Below, in pieces: positions 12,196-24,300 of a stretch of DNA of 64,000 nucleotides (within the stretch, counting starts at the first letter, position 1; the number at the start of each line of letters is the position of its first letter). The DNA is taken from NCBI RefSeq assembly GCF_019649055.1, contig NW_026570253.1, forward strand, positions 930,001 through 994,000, given 5' to 3'. The notes under the pieces were generated by a model. It was not told the DNA's origin. It saw only the letters and a program-made list of their open reading frames with translations, and ran no database searches. The position numbers and the translations under genes were made by a program. The stretch is from Paramacrobiotus metropolitanus (Eukaryota > Tardigrada > Eutardigrada > Parachela > Macrobiotidae).

Positions 12196-15100
12196 CTGCT
12201 AGACTGCGCAAGAAGTAAAAGAATTCTATTTGGTGAACGCGACCAAATACTATGCAAATTTCATATTCCAAGGTAATCTGTCTTAAGTTATACGAATTTG
12301 TTCGTGAAAAAAAACATGATGCGAAAACGTTGAATGCAGAATAACTAAACAATTACGTGTACAATTCGCAACAAGGACAAGAACCAAGCGTGAAAAGAGT
12401 TTCCGCTGATTAACGCCACACTTGCCGGGAGTAGCCGCAGAAAAAAACCGGTTAGGAAAAAAATTTACATACCCTTCGGGCGTGATAGGCGTCCCGGTTA
12501 CAGGAACGATAAGTACATCCGCAGATTGCTTAAAGAGCATCAAATTGATCCTTGAAAGAAAAGGCGAACTGACTATTGTGTGTTGCCGTGTATGTATAAG
12601 GGCCGATATTCTTTGCCGCTTTACATCCACTTCAATCAAGATAGGCGCGAACAGATACCAGAAAATGTCTTGTAAAGAGTTTACAGATATGTACAGACTA
12701 CAGAGAATGCACTGGGCTTAAGGAAGAAATTTCCCGGGCGTTGAAAAGCAATTAACCCCGCAAAATGACCGCAACGCCGATCGTATAGTGTTTGCTAAAA
12801 CTTTTGTGCCGCTTAGCGCTTGATACTCGCTTCCAGTGTTCCCGGCATTTAAATAAAGAGACGTTGCAATGGGTCCGTACATACAGTTATATGTATATAT
12901 ACAAACGACGGGATATATCCGGCTCTCACTCCGTGTCATTCCTACCCCGGCCGCAGCAACGGCCCCTCATTACACCCGACAACATACAACACACATACTT
13001 GTACAAGCCGATCGAACGGATTGATATCCAGGTCCGACAAGCAGATGATATGTGGACCGGGGGAAGGCGCTGACTGTGTGCCGGGTCGTATTTGCCCATC
13101 ATCCCGCTTGTGCCGGGGCTAACAATGGTACAAGAGAGCCGGCATCCGGCTGGTGTGTCCTTGCCGAACGCCAGTCGCAGAGAAGACATTAGACATATTT
13201 AACCGGCATCCGCTTATGTATAGATGCATCAGCACACAACAAATTCCAAAACCCTTTTATGTGCATTAATTTCCTCTTTCGCCATTTTTTCGATGGGGGA
13301 TATTTAGCAATTATCCCAGCACTGGTAGAAATTTGCGGGAAATTGAATTGTATACAATGAACGCTATAGGCGGTCAGGCGCACTGTATACAGTTTTGACG
13401 ACGCACTTTTCTATATTGTGACAACACTACTGGCATTGGTTAATTTGTAACCCATTGAGCTCCCAAGCATCCATCAGGATTTCGCTTTATTGCTGTACGC
13501 GTAAAAAAAGGATACTGTGGAGTTAAGTACTATTAAGTATGATAAAATCTTTTGTACCGTTATGCTTAACAATATAAAAATAAGTTCAGCCTTTATCTGC
13601 GCAGCTCAAAAGGTCATTGCATTTATAATCAGTTATAAGGCATTTTAAAATCCACGCAATGTTTAAGCGAAGAAGTGTATTTAACTTATATTACAATAAT
13701 TACAGTACTACTTGATGTAAACTTATAGCTGTTAGTTTACTGCAAAAATCTTCTAGGGAAATAGTGCAAGTTCATGATCAGTACATGCCACTGCTAATTT
13801 GGAATAAATAATTGTATGAGATAAATACATACTTATTTACATATTCATCGCTACGAGTATAAAATTTTTATAATATCATTATCTATATTGCTGTGCGTAC
13901 AGGACTAGGTACGTACATATATATACCGTGTAGCGCCAAACTCCACGCTTTCATAATTTATATCCTCAGTAATAGAAATATGGAACTTCGTCTCGCCTGT
14001 TAGGTTAAACATCAAACAGTGAAAAGGAAGATAGCGTACCACGGAGTATAAGTAAATTTTTAGTGCTCGTACGCGGTTTATCAGTAACTGGGCACTTATT
14101 TTCCTTAATTATGAGTGCAGTACTACGATGATCGTTGCCTGGAGCTGAGAGAACTGTTCGCAAGGCGCTGCGGCGTTATTTTTTCCATTTCCTGTTGAAA
14201 TTTAATGCGATTTCCGGATGTGGTGTAGGAGAATGCGGAAATCTTAATTTTTTGCAAAATTGACCGCGACAATTCAGATACAGGCTCGCGTGCGCCGGCA
14301 TCGTGCTTAAGAGCCTGCACTGCAAATGTCAAGCGCAACCGACCGGTTTCCCATAACCGATCGGCATGCACATAGGCAACTTTGCTTACAGTAAAATACA
14401 TTTATCTTTCAGGCTGTCACTTTTTCTTGCTCCTCGTAATTTGCAGATTCCGATGAACTTTTCTACGGATGTTGTCTGCTAGCTAAAGGATCCAGCTTCC
14501 AGTAACATCAATTATTAAACAAAGGCCGCCAGTTCATAGCGACATACTGCAGCAAATTGAAATTTTTTGACCATTCGTAACAATTTAAAAAGTATTGATG
14601 CCGTCAGCCGCTATACGGGCATTTATGCTTTGCAGTGTAGTTTTAGTCGATGTTGTTATGCGTACTCGTAAAGTTTGTAACCGGGATCGAAATAATGGTG
14701 CGTCCTGGAAAATGAAAAATGCGAGTACGAAATATCTGCAGATTGCCGGACAAGCGGCAGCGTGCGTACTGAATACTGCATAGGGATGTTAACCCCGTCA
14801 CTGCACTTTTCCGGCTTCGGATCACAGAGCAACCGTCGTGCGTGGGATAACTATTACGAATTTATGGTTTCTGGGATGCTGCCTTACATAAACGGGGGCG
14901 ATTTAGGTATTTAGACTCGCCGGCCTTGAGGCGGCGTTTGCGTGGTGTCCATTCGTGCCTGAGAGTTTGCTAGGGGAGTGCTAAAACGTTATGGATCTGC
15001 GTGATTCCTTCGCTATATTGCCCACAGCATGCAACAGCTGTGCGGATGCATACTTGGTAGTTGGTACTGTACAAATGCTTCACTTTCTGGCAGCAAATGC

Positions 15101-15637
15101 GTTTTTAAAATTAAAAATTATTGATGAGCGACGAAAGAAAGCGACTGCTAGTAAAATTACTGATGAGCGTACACTAAATGGGTGTTAATAAATATAACTA
15201 CGTACGAGTACGTATGAAATCTAGACCAAGTTAAACGTGCTTGCGCACTTATTGTGTTAGGCATAAAAGCGCAAGGTAATTGGCGGAGCGACTGTTTCCA
15301 AGAATACATCTCTCGCACCGAAAACCTCCGCCAGGAATACTGCGAAACCGTGCGCTCTACTGTGAAATCGTCGAAGTTTAGAGCCTAGCACCTTTGGGGG
15401 TTTGGAGGATGACCTTTGGCCTGTTATTGTGTTTTGTATAGACCATAATGTGCTTGTACACCCGGCATCTGTGGATGCCAGTATGGTTATGCAATAAACC
15501 TGCCCCCAATTGCATATTATTTGTTTATTGTCATGTAGCGCTAGTGCAATGCATATGATTCCAAGCATTGGAATACGGGCAACCCTGTACCGGGTTTCAG
15601 TTACTCTATGTAAGTACTTGTAGCCTCCGCTGTAGGA

Positions 15638-15679
15638 AAGCACCCTATCCTGTGACTTACAAGCACCCTATCCTGTGAC
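15638..15679. repeat. Tandem duplication, 19-bp unit
   Basis: The sequence AAGCACCCTATCCTGTGAC occurs exactly at 15638-15656 and 15661-15679, with a period of 23 bp. It is in intergenic DNA with no gene attached. Confidence 0.75.
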
Positions 15680-17972
15680 CTCCCTAGCTGCTGTTGCTAC
15701 AGGCATTCCTTTAATTCGGCGTTTTCAAAACTTATTATAATTTGATGTTTCTGCAATAATTCTTGTTACGTAATATCTACATAGTTTTCGTAGTTTCTGT
15801 GTTCTTGTTTTTGAACACTGATAACCGATATGATGACATCATTAGCTAACGTTAATTATATGCGTTTCCTACTTCGGAAAGTCGCGCGACCAAATGTCAC
15901 GTAACGAAATGGTTACGCAACAAGTTTTCCCTAAATGAGTTGTCGCTGCGGCGAAAAAAAGGTGACGAAATGTCCCGCGTCCAATTTAGCTGTCACGAAG
16001 AACCCAATGGAGAGAACTCAACAAGTGCATGTGTACTCGTACAAAACTAACAGTAGTGTACTCTTTGAACTTCATGGTCAGTCTCGTCATTTCTTACATT
16101 ACCCCGCGTATAATATACGTACGATATAAGCTGTAATATTTTGAAATCGCATACTGAAAGCTGTTTACTGTGTAGACTGGTGAAAACATCTACAATAATT
16201 CATGTCAAAACATAGGACGTGAGTAGGGGCGAGGTAAATCCTCTCTTTATTTTAGACAGCTCTGTTTGCGCCTGGTTTATTTAGCCACTTTATCACCGCA
16301 CCCTACTGAAAGGGGAGGCGGTGTTTGTAGTGTATTCAAATTTCTCCCTTTCGACCATTTTTCGTTAATTAGCATGCAAATTTACAACAAAACACGTGCC
16401 CGATGAAAGTACAGTACTCGTAATGTCATAATTCCTAAATGTGATAGCGCTACAGTAGTGTTCTCTTCAGCGTTTCGATAAAGATATCTGTACAGAGTTT
16501 GTTTGCCGGTCTTATTTCAGATGGCCGGGAGTTATTTCGGTCGGGACGACTTCGGTTTACTCGGTCAATGGCTGGATGACCTTTAAAAAAAGCTTAACGG
16601 ATAACCGGCTTCACAACAAAATCGAAATGCTTTCAATTTCGTTTACATTTCTAGCCATATTCCCAATATAACTGGGTGCTGGATTCGCGCTCCGCACGCT
16701 GCCGCCCAGTTCATACCTGTAATTTTAGTAATTTAATAAATTTAACTACGCAAAATAAAATATAAGAACAGTATTCATAATACTCCACTGCAAATAATAC
16801 TCCATACATTACTTATGGAGACCGTACAGCAATCTAATCTTTCAGCAATAACCTATTGTGAAGAATGAGCTCTATAAACAAACCATAATAAAATCCTTAT
16901 GATTTCTACGAGTAGCATTTCTTGCAAAGAACGTGCTTTGGCTGGCTGCTCGCTGCCCTCGAAAACTGGCATTTTCCATAAATTCTAGACTTGGTACTAG
17001 CATCGCTATTCGCCAATTGACTTTTGCCGCAATAAAGTCAAAATAATTGTACTATTTCTAATGCAGCTTAGAGCAATTTTCGCAAGAAAAACGTTTGTTG
17101 GCATCCACTAAGCGGGAAGTATCAGTATTTACTATCACTGCGTTTAACCGTTGCATTCGTCAAAGAAAATCGATATACGGGCATTTAAAATTTAAACGGG
17201 CCATAAATTATTAATGCGATAATTTTTTCAATTGCTTTGAAATGCTTACTGTTTTTTTTCGCAACAGCACTTTCTGTACTCGTAATGCCCTTTTACAGTA
17301 TATAAATCGACGTACGCGTAAATTTATCCAGTAATTCCAGTTGACCATGGGTCCAGATTGCATCGTACAAGAAACCAAAATTTTATTTAAAAATTAGGTG
17401 AAGCTCAAAATTTGATTGCCAAAAGAATGGCAAAGTACCATCCGGGGAACCAGGCACTTCGATGTGGTAATGACTAACGACTTTCCGCACATATCCTGCA
17501 CTGTTCTCCCCACTACAACTGCAGGTTTTGTTCACTTCAAAGTCCAAAGAAGGCTGCAATTTACTCGCTGACCGCTTACTTACAACGTTGGCAAATTTTG
17601 TAAACGTTTGCCCCGTCTTCTGGTCGCTAAGCGGATTTTTTTTTATTTTGCCGGAGATGTGCAGCCCAGCTTAAGGCTAATTCACAGTATGTATTAGTAA
17701 TTTTATTTCGATGTACCAGTTGATACACATGTGAATTCGCGAAATCGGAATCCAGACGAATTTTAAATTGCTACCGAGTACCGCCAACTGCTTAATTAAT
17801 ATAAATATTTGGTTTTCATACGCGTACAATCCGTACAGGGTACATACATGTCATGAAGTAGAAACTAGACAGTCATATAAATTATATAACATTGATGTGC
17901 AAGTACTACGAGTGGAACGTATGCTTGCAACGGCCGAGGTGCCGAATTGCGAAGAATTCAATTGCATTCCTT

Positions 17973-17978
17973 TTTATT
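17973..17978 (-). promoter_or_regulatory. Candidate polyadenylation signal for ephrin
   Basis: TTTATT on the plus strand reads AATAAA on the minus strand, about 400 nt downstream of the ephrin stop codon, a plausible 3' UTR length. No other evidence supports it; AATAAA is common in AT-rich DNA. Confidence 0.35.
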
Positions 17979-18376
17979 AGTAAATAATCTCAACTGTATA
18001 CACCACATTTCTGCACAATTTTGGCCCCGCATCGCTGAACAAAAACATCCCATCTGAGAAACCGCAATATCCTGTCCACATAAAATTAACAGGACGCGGC
18101 CATTAAAAACCCGTCCATAAAAGCGATTGCTGCCGCGCGCGGCGCTCCGCTTTGACTTATGGTTGGGTAAACGGCGGCGCAGTACCATGGGAATCCAAAA
18201 GGCACACACCGCAGAGGAGGACAGAGGAGGAAAACTCGAATCATAAAAATTCTGCATTTTACACTCATTAGGATATGTCAACACTTGACCACCGTCAAAC
18301 GCCGGCAAGCACAGCTCAATCTCTCATTCGGCGCTGATGATGACGAAGTTCCTCACAATCCGAGTCGGTCGATCGG

Positions 18377-21300
18377 CTATCGCCGCATTCTTTGGATGGC
18401 CAGTAGCGGCAGCAGACTGACCACTAGCCGGAATATCCAGTTGGAAGCCGGTGTAATGGATGAGGAAGCACGATTACTGGCGCGAGCCTTGGTCTGTCGA
18501 GCGGAACCCGGCACAGCGGCATCCTCTTCCCGGATCAGATTGAAGTAGTCTGCAATGCAACAGCAAAGAGATATAATACATATGAGTGATGCAGCAAATA
18601 TTTGATGCAATGGTCTACGCTGCGGAAATCGTCTCGTTCAACATTTTTGTTATGGATAGCTCGCATACCGGACGCACAGTGCGAGCGATTATTATTGGTG
18701 ATAAGAATTCATTAAATCAACTTTTGAATAATTTACAGCTGCAGTATGGCTGTTTGCAACTTGCAAGAAAACTTGTATCTACAAATACGATTAAATTATT
18801 AACAGCAAAGTATAATAATATCTAGTCCTGAGGAAAACCAGCTACTTGTATAAATGCTGCGATTGTGCCGAAAAAAATGTCATCAACTTTGTTATCAATC
18901 AAAAATGTCACACTCAAGCGTCCAACATCATTACATACCGACAACGCCATTTGGTTTAAATATCACTCATTATTATGTGCACAAATTTATGCAACATATT
19001 AGCAGTTGTGTATTTTACCATTAGTTCCAATTTGTAATAAAGCGTAGTGATTCATCTGTGAGATCGTTATTTAAATAACAAAAAAGGCCACCGTTCCCTA
19101 TTGTTCCGCTTACTACATCTGGTGCATAATCGCGCTGGCATTATGCCCATGCGATTTAACTGCATCAATTACCGTTAGTTGTGCTGCGCTGAATATCCTG
19201 TCCATCCGCCGCGCGACTCATATCATCTAATCCATTTGGCCGATTGCCTTCCGCATCAGTGAGATCATTGTTATCATAACTGATAACCGACTTATCCGCA
19301 TGGGAGCCGCGAGCCCGTGCGGCCGGACTGAGGGGCCGGTTGGGAGCCGGCGTGAATCGCATAATCTTTGGTCGGTGCGGTGTGCCCAGCCCCCCCATTG
19401 ACGGCGGCTGTGTGGAGCGCAGACGGAAAAACAAAGGTATTGTGGTGGTGTCGTCGCGGATCGGCAGCGGATCATCCACTCGCCCGTATGCCGTCAATTG
19501 TTCCGGGCCGGGCAGGCGAAAATGCGTTTTCAACGGCGGCGGCTCGACGGTCGACGCGTCATCTGCTGCAATGCACACAACAACGGAGGATTAATTAACT
19601 TACGTAACTCTATTAAATAACAGACAATAAGTGTACCATTGTCAGGTGTGTCTTTTCCGGCCACTTTGAAGACTAGTTTCATATTGTGCGTGCTGCATCG
19701 ACCGCCAATCTTATTATCCATCCCGGTGTCTGATCCCGTCGATGTGGCTGCAATAGACAGGGAAGAAGAATTAGCCGTTTATGCCTCTTGCCACATGTTG
19801 CTGTGTGGCGCTCATCTGTTCGTTAAATAACAGCGGTACATTATGATATTATGATTATTATCGGAAATTCGCCAAGTGGCCAACCACTTTTCTCACCCTC
19901 TTATCATAATAAATACACAGCTTTCTGATGCAACAAACGTTAAAGAAAACACGCTATTTCTGCAGCGAGTCTGTGTAATCAGATCACATGAAAAAAGACT
20001 GCTGCAATAACAATGTTCAAGCTGCTTGTTACGCTTTGGTCATAATAACGCAAAATGTTATATGATTGTTGTTTGAAATACTTACATATAAAATAATAGT
20101 CATGACCGGCATGAAATTCTGGTCCATTCGGTTGCGGCGTAAAGGGACGGAAAGTGATGGTCACGTAGGAAAGACGATCCGAAAAGGGATTATCACAGAC
20201 AAGCATCCGGCGTGCTGCCGGATTGACAACACGACAACTTTCGTATTCCTCTTTGGATACATTGTAGATTATGTAATATCCGTCTCGGGACGAGGAATCC
20301 GCCGGTCGGTCGTAATTATAGTTTATACTCTCGGAATCCGTTATGGATCCCCGGGAAGACACTGCCGACGTTCGACCTACTTTCGGACAGTAAATGTTGA
20401 CGCGGTCGAATTCGGCTGGATTCTTGTTGACATCGATGATGTGGTCAGTGTTGTCGATGCGAAATCTACAAGTATCCCAAAAGGAACAATGGTTAGTTTG
20501 GTGTGTTATCAGATTTCATAGGCTGATGTCGCTGCGCGACGGGGAATGCTTGGGAAACCGAGATGAAGTCATACTGATACGCGTCTCACACAACAACATA
20601 GCCAATACATAAGGTCACGTTTCACTTATGCCTGAGCGGTATTTACGAGATTCTGTTACCCATTCAAATTTCACAAAGGCGGATTATTATAACCAATAAC
20701 CAGAGGATTGTGTTCACGAGTCTGCAAGTTTATGAGTGGTTCGTTATTATTTGACGCTGTTCAGCAATCTAATCGTTGCTGTACGTCTAAAGATATACAG
20801 AATAATGTGAAGAAAATTCAAGCAAAACATAAACGATAAATATTCGTAGAATTTGGTAATTACAGAAATAAACACTGTAAAAAGTTTATTTGTAAAAAAG
20901 TTAATGTTTGTGAAGTAAAAAATACTTTCACAATTTCTAACGTAGAAAAGCATCAAAAGCCCCTAATTGCTTGTGCGTTGTCTTTGACCAATTTTCCTCG
21001 TCATTAAACGGCTTACAGCTCTACAGCCGGCCTCGAGGTGCCTATTTTCGATCATTTGATTGCCGATTTTAAAACAGAAGTTTCGGTTTGCTTCGCCTGT
21101 TTGACGGTTTGAGTACAAAGAAAGAGAAAATTACGGAAGAAAGCAAAGTCGATAATATGTCTGAACGACAAGCCGAAGCAAGGTAGTGATTATTAGGCCC
21201 AACGGTAAGAAACCGCTTATTACCGGTGTCAGGGCGTGTTTCGCGGTCAAAACGGAAAATAAGCTCTCGTTATAGTCTTGCAAGAGAGAAGAAATTCCTT

Positions 21301-24300
21301 AAGCCCCGGCACAGCACCATCCCGCATCATCTGTTGGGCTATGTTATTATATGCCAGCCGGTGAACAATGCCCGGGCGAACATTTTGTTTCTGACGGATA
21401 AGAAATATGCCGGATCCCCTATGCAATTAACCGACAAGTGTTGGTCAGCGGTAATGCATAGTTAGCTGCGCTTCCGTGCATCTATATACTAGTATTAGTG
21501 CCAACTTGCTAGCCGTCCCCATGATATTTCGTTCTCTCGTCGGTGAGCGCCCACCTAGCGCGTCAACTGATGAACGCTTTTTATCCGGTGTTTTATTCAC
21601 AAAACAGACATCTGATGGAGAAATCTCTTTTCCATACATACTGGATGGACAATTTTAATTAATCAAATTGAAGTGAGGGCTTTTTGTTACACCGGGTATG
21701 GATACCCGATACAGCAAACCCCTGCCGACGATTAACTGACCACTGTCCACTTGAGCCCCATACTTGTGCTACATGTGTCAATAAATAATCAATCAAAGTC
21801 AACGGCATCTTACCGATGGACAATCTCGACATGCGATTGCTGCCCTTTAGACCCCCATGGGAAAACATTCTCCCGGCTACTGAGGGGGATTATTTATATA
21901 CGAGCATATACAGTGTGCGTATTAGGAGCCCTTGTCGGCCTGCGGGCGGCGGCTATAGGAGCAGCAGCAGTCGCCCAGGCACGCACTTAAGACTTGATCC
22001 AGATTGATCTTTTGATGTCGTATCAACGGATCATTATGATGTAATAGAAATCTGCAATCTTAAGCCGAGCGACGGCATTCTCTCTCGATTCTGTCTATGT
22101 CTCCGCTGGTAATCGGAGATGGCAAATGGAGTGAATTTCGCATTTCCTGTCTGATGGAAAATAACCAGCACAGATCCGGCTCTACATATTATATATGCGC
22201 CCGATGCAGAGTAATATCTACACAGCTCGGCTCAGGTTGTAGATTTTTATTTAATTAAGCCACATATTGAGCGATGCCAGTTGGTGCTGTGCTCTGCTGA
22301 CAAAAGAAGATTTAGCGCCGATAAGCTGCACTGGCGATTAAGTTACATGCTGATACGTATCTCGGAGATTTCTTATGTTGGCCGTTTTTGCAATATATTG
22401 TTCAAGCCCGCAGGCGCCACACAGTGTCTATATAATATTTTAATATATTCCAACCATCATGTTCAGAGTGTTGGTAATGTATTTTTAATGTACATGGAAA
22501 ATGTTTTGTCACCGAACACGGAAACAAGTGTAATGTCTGATAAGTGCCCCAGCGGTAGCAGCAAAATGCCGGTTTCCGATGCAGTAAATTGCTGATAATT
22601 GGTGATTGCAGCAGGCTTCGGCATCACCATGTATAGATGTACGAAGAACACCACGAGATGCTGGCAAATTAAACAGACATGTGTAGTTGACGGAACAAAG
22701 TTAATGAACTGGTTGGAAAATTCACTATAGGCAATTGTCGATACAGTCCAGTTGCACACGCATGATAACCTGGTAATTACCGGCGCAGCCGGCGCATTTT
22801 CCCATTGTTCCCACGATCGTGGCTAATTTGTATATATGCCACTTTTCGTATTAGATAAAAATCAGATAATATTATAGTATACATTATATGTACCACCAGA
22901 GTATCACATGTGTCTAGGGTCTTAGTTCATGCAAAACTGCCCACATGGACAATTCCAATATGAACAAGAGCATGTACACATGATTAATGAATCAAGCCCG
23001 CAAACGCAGCCATCAATCACTGGGCAGCCAGCACCGGATGAAATGTACATATTCATACGCGCGTCAGGAAAATAAAATGCTCTGACAAACTGCGCAATCA
23101 AATGTTCCACTAAATAAAAAAGCCTGTCATAAAATTTCGATTTATCTCGTCAAAAAGTAAACTCCATGCCTAATTTTGGGCATTAGCAAAGTGCAAAGTT
23201 CAGATTCTAACAGATGCATGGTCTGCAATATGTGATCTTTGAGCATTTGCGAAACAGCTATCAAAATTATATGGAAGCCGTTTGTTATTTTTTAGTTCTA
23301 ACAATTACGTAAAATTTTATTCAGACGCTCGTTAAAGGTCCACTTAATTGTGTCCACTTTGCGTAACAATGCAGTAACAAAACCTAAATGGTGTCTTTGA
23401 AAAAGTTGCAATAGTTCATGGTAGGTTGGCGTGTTAAAATATTTTAATGGACTATAAAGTTAATGGTAAGGTATTTTGATATACTGGTACTCTGGTAGTG
23501 AATGCATTACGCATTACTGCCGCAGTGTATAACATAATGATTATTAAACACTTCACACTTGGCTTACGCATTTGTCGCTTCTTGCGAAATCTGTAATCCG
23601 ATGCAGTCGCCGCCCTGGACTGACCCAAGAGAGTCATTAATATTCATTAGAAAGTTAATTGTGGCGATGATGTCCACAATGCCGTGGATATTAACTCAAT
23701 TTCTCAAAGTATTAACGGGTCAAACTTATTAAATTACACTCGAATGTAACACACATCGCAGGACTGATGCATGTATACATATGCATCTGCCATATTTGCA
23801 CGATTAAACGAAAATCACTTTTGACGAAAATTATGTACGCACTACATGTGGACAAGCAGATGTCATCAGTTGCCACACATCCAATATTAAACGTTATGCT
23901 TACAGCTGCATTTGCTGCGAATAATCTGTATAATTATTAACGTTACATCCTCTGTCTGCGCTGCAATTGTGGGATATGCACGCAAAAATTACTATGAAGT
24001 AAGTCAGGCAAATTTTATTACAACTCCAAAACACCGACAATTATTGTCACGCAATGGCGTTAACGTCGCTGCTAATTAAATCGATTCAGAGCTTACAACG
24101 TAAATGCTCTCCCAAAAGTTGCAACATTCGTTTTATTAAAACCTAATATTTTCAGCTACTATATAATGCATAAATGCATTTAGCCAGCTTTATATTTGTA
24201 AGACTTATACTAAATAACCAAAATAAATATTTTAATTGCATCTGTTACTTGCATACTGAAGCCGCATACTTAGATAATAACATCGTCAATATAAGGCTTT

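Larger units (their letters stand above)
5162..18376. other. Intergenic region upstream of KCNQ and downstream of ephrin
   Basis: No recognisable coding exon was found in these 13.2 kb on either strand. The segment just right of the KCNQ exon (about 5160-5800) is GC- and CpG-richer and could hold the KCNQ 5' UTR or promoter. A second GC-richer patch lies at about 12910-13190. A 141-bp inverted-repeat element sits at 8371-8511, and short direct repeats at 12147-12195 and 15638-15679. The left flank of the ephrin stop (18376 down to about 17950) is probably ephrin 3' UTR. The rest is AT-rich with short, unconserved open frames. Confidence 0.55.

Noticed and set aside
12283-12639. 118-residue minus-strand open frame
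   Set aside because: No recognisable motifs, and it overlaps an equally long plus-strand frame; both look like chance openings.
15257-15643. 128-residue minus-strand open frame
   Set aside because: No family resemblance, no splice or promoter support, and it ends near a small tandem duplication; treated as chance.
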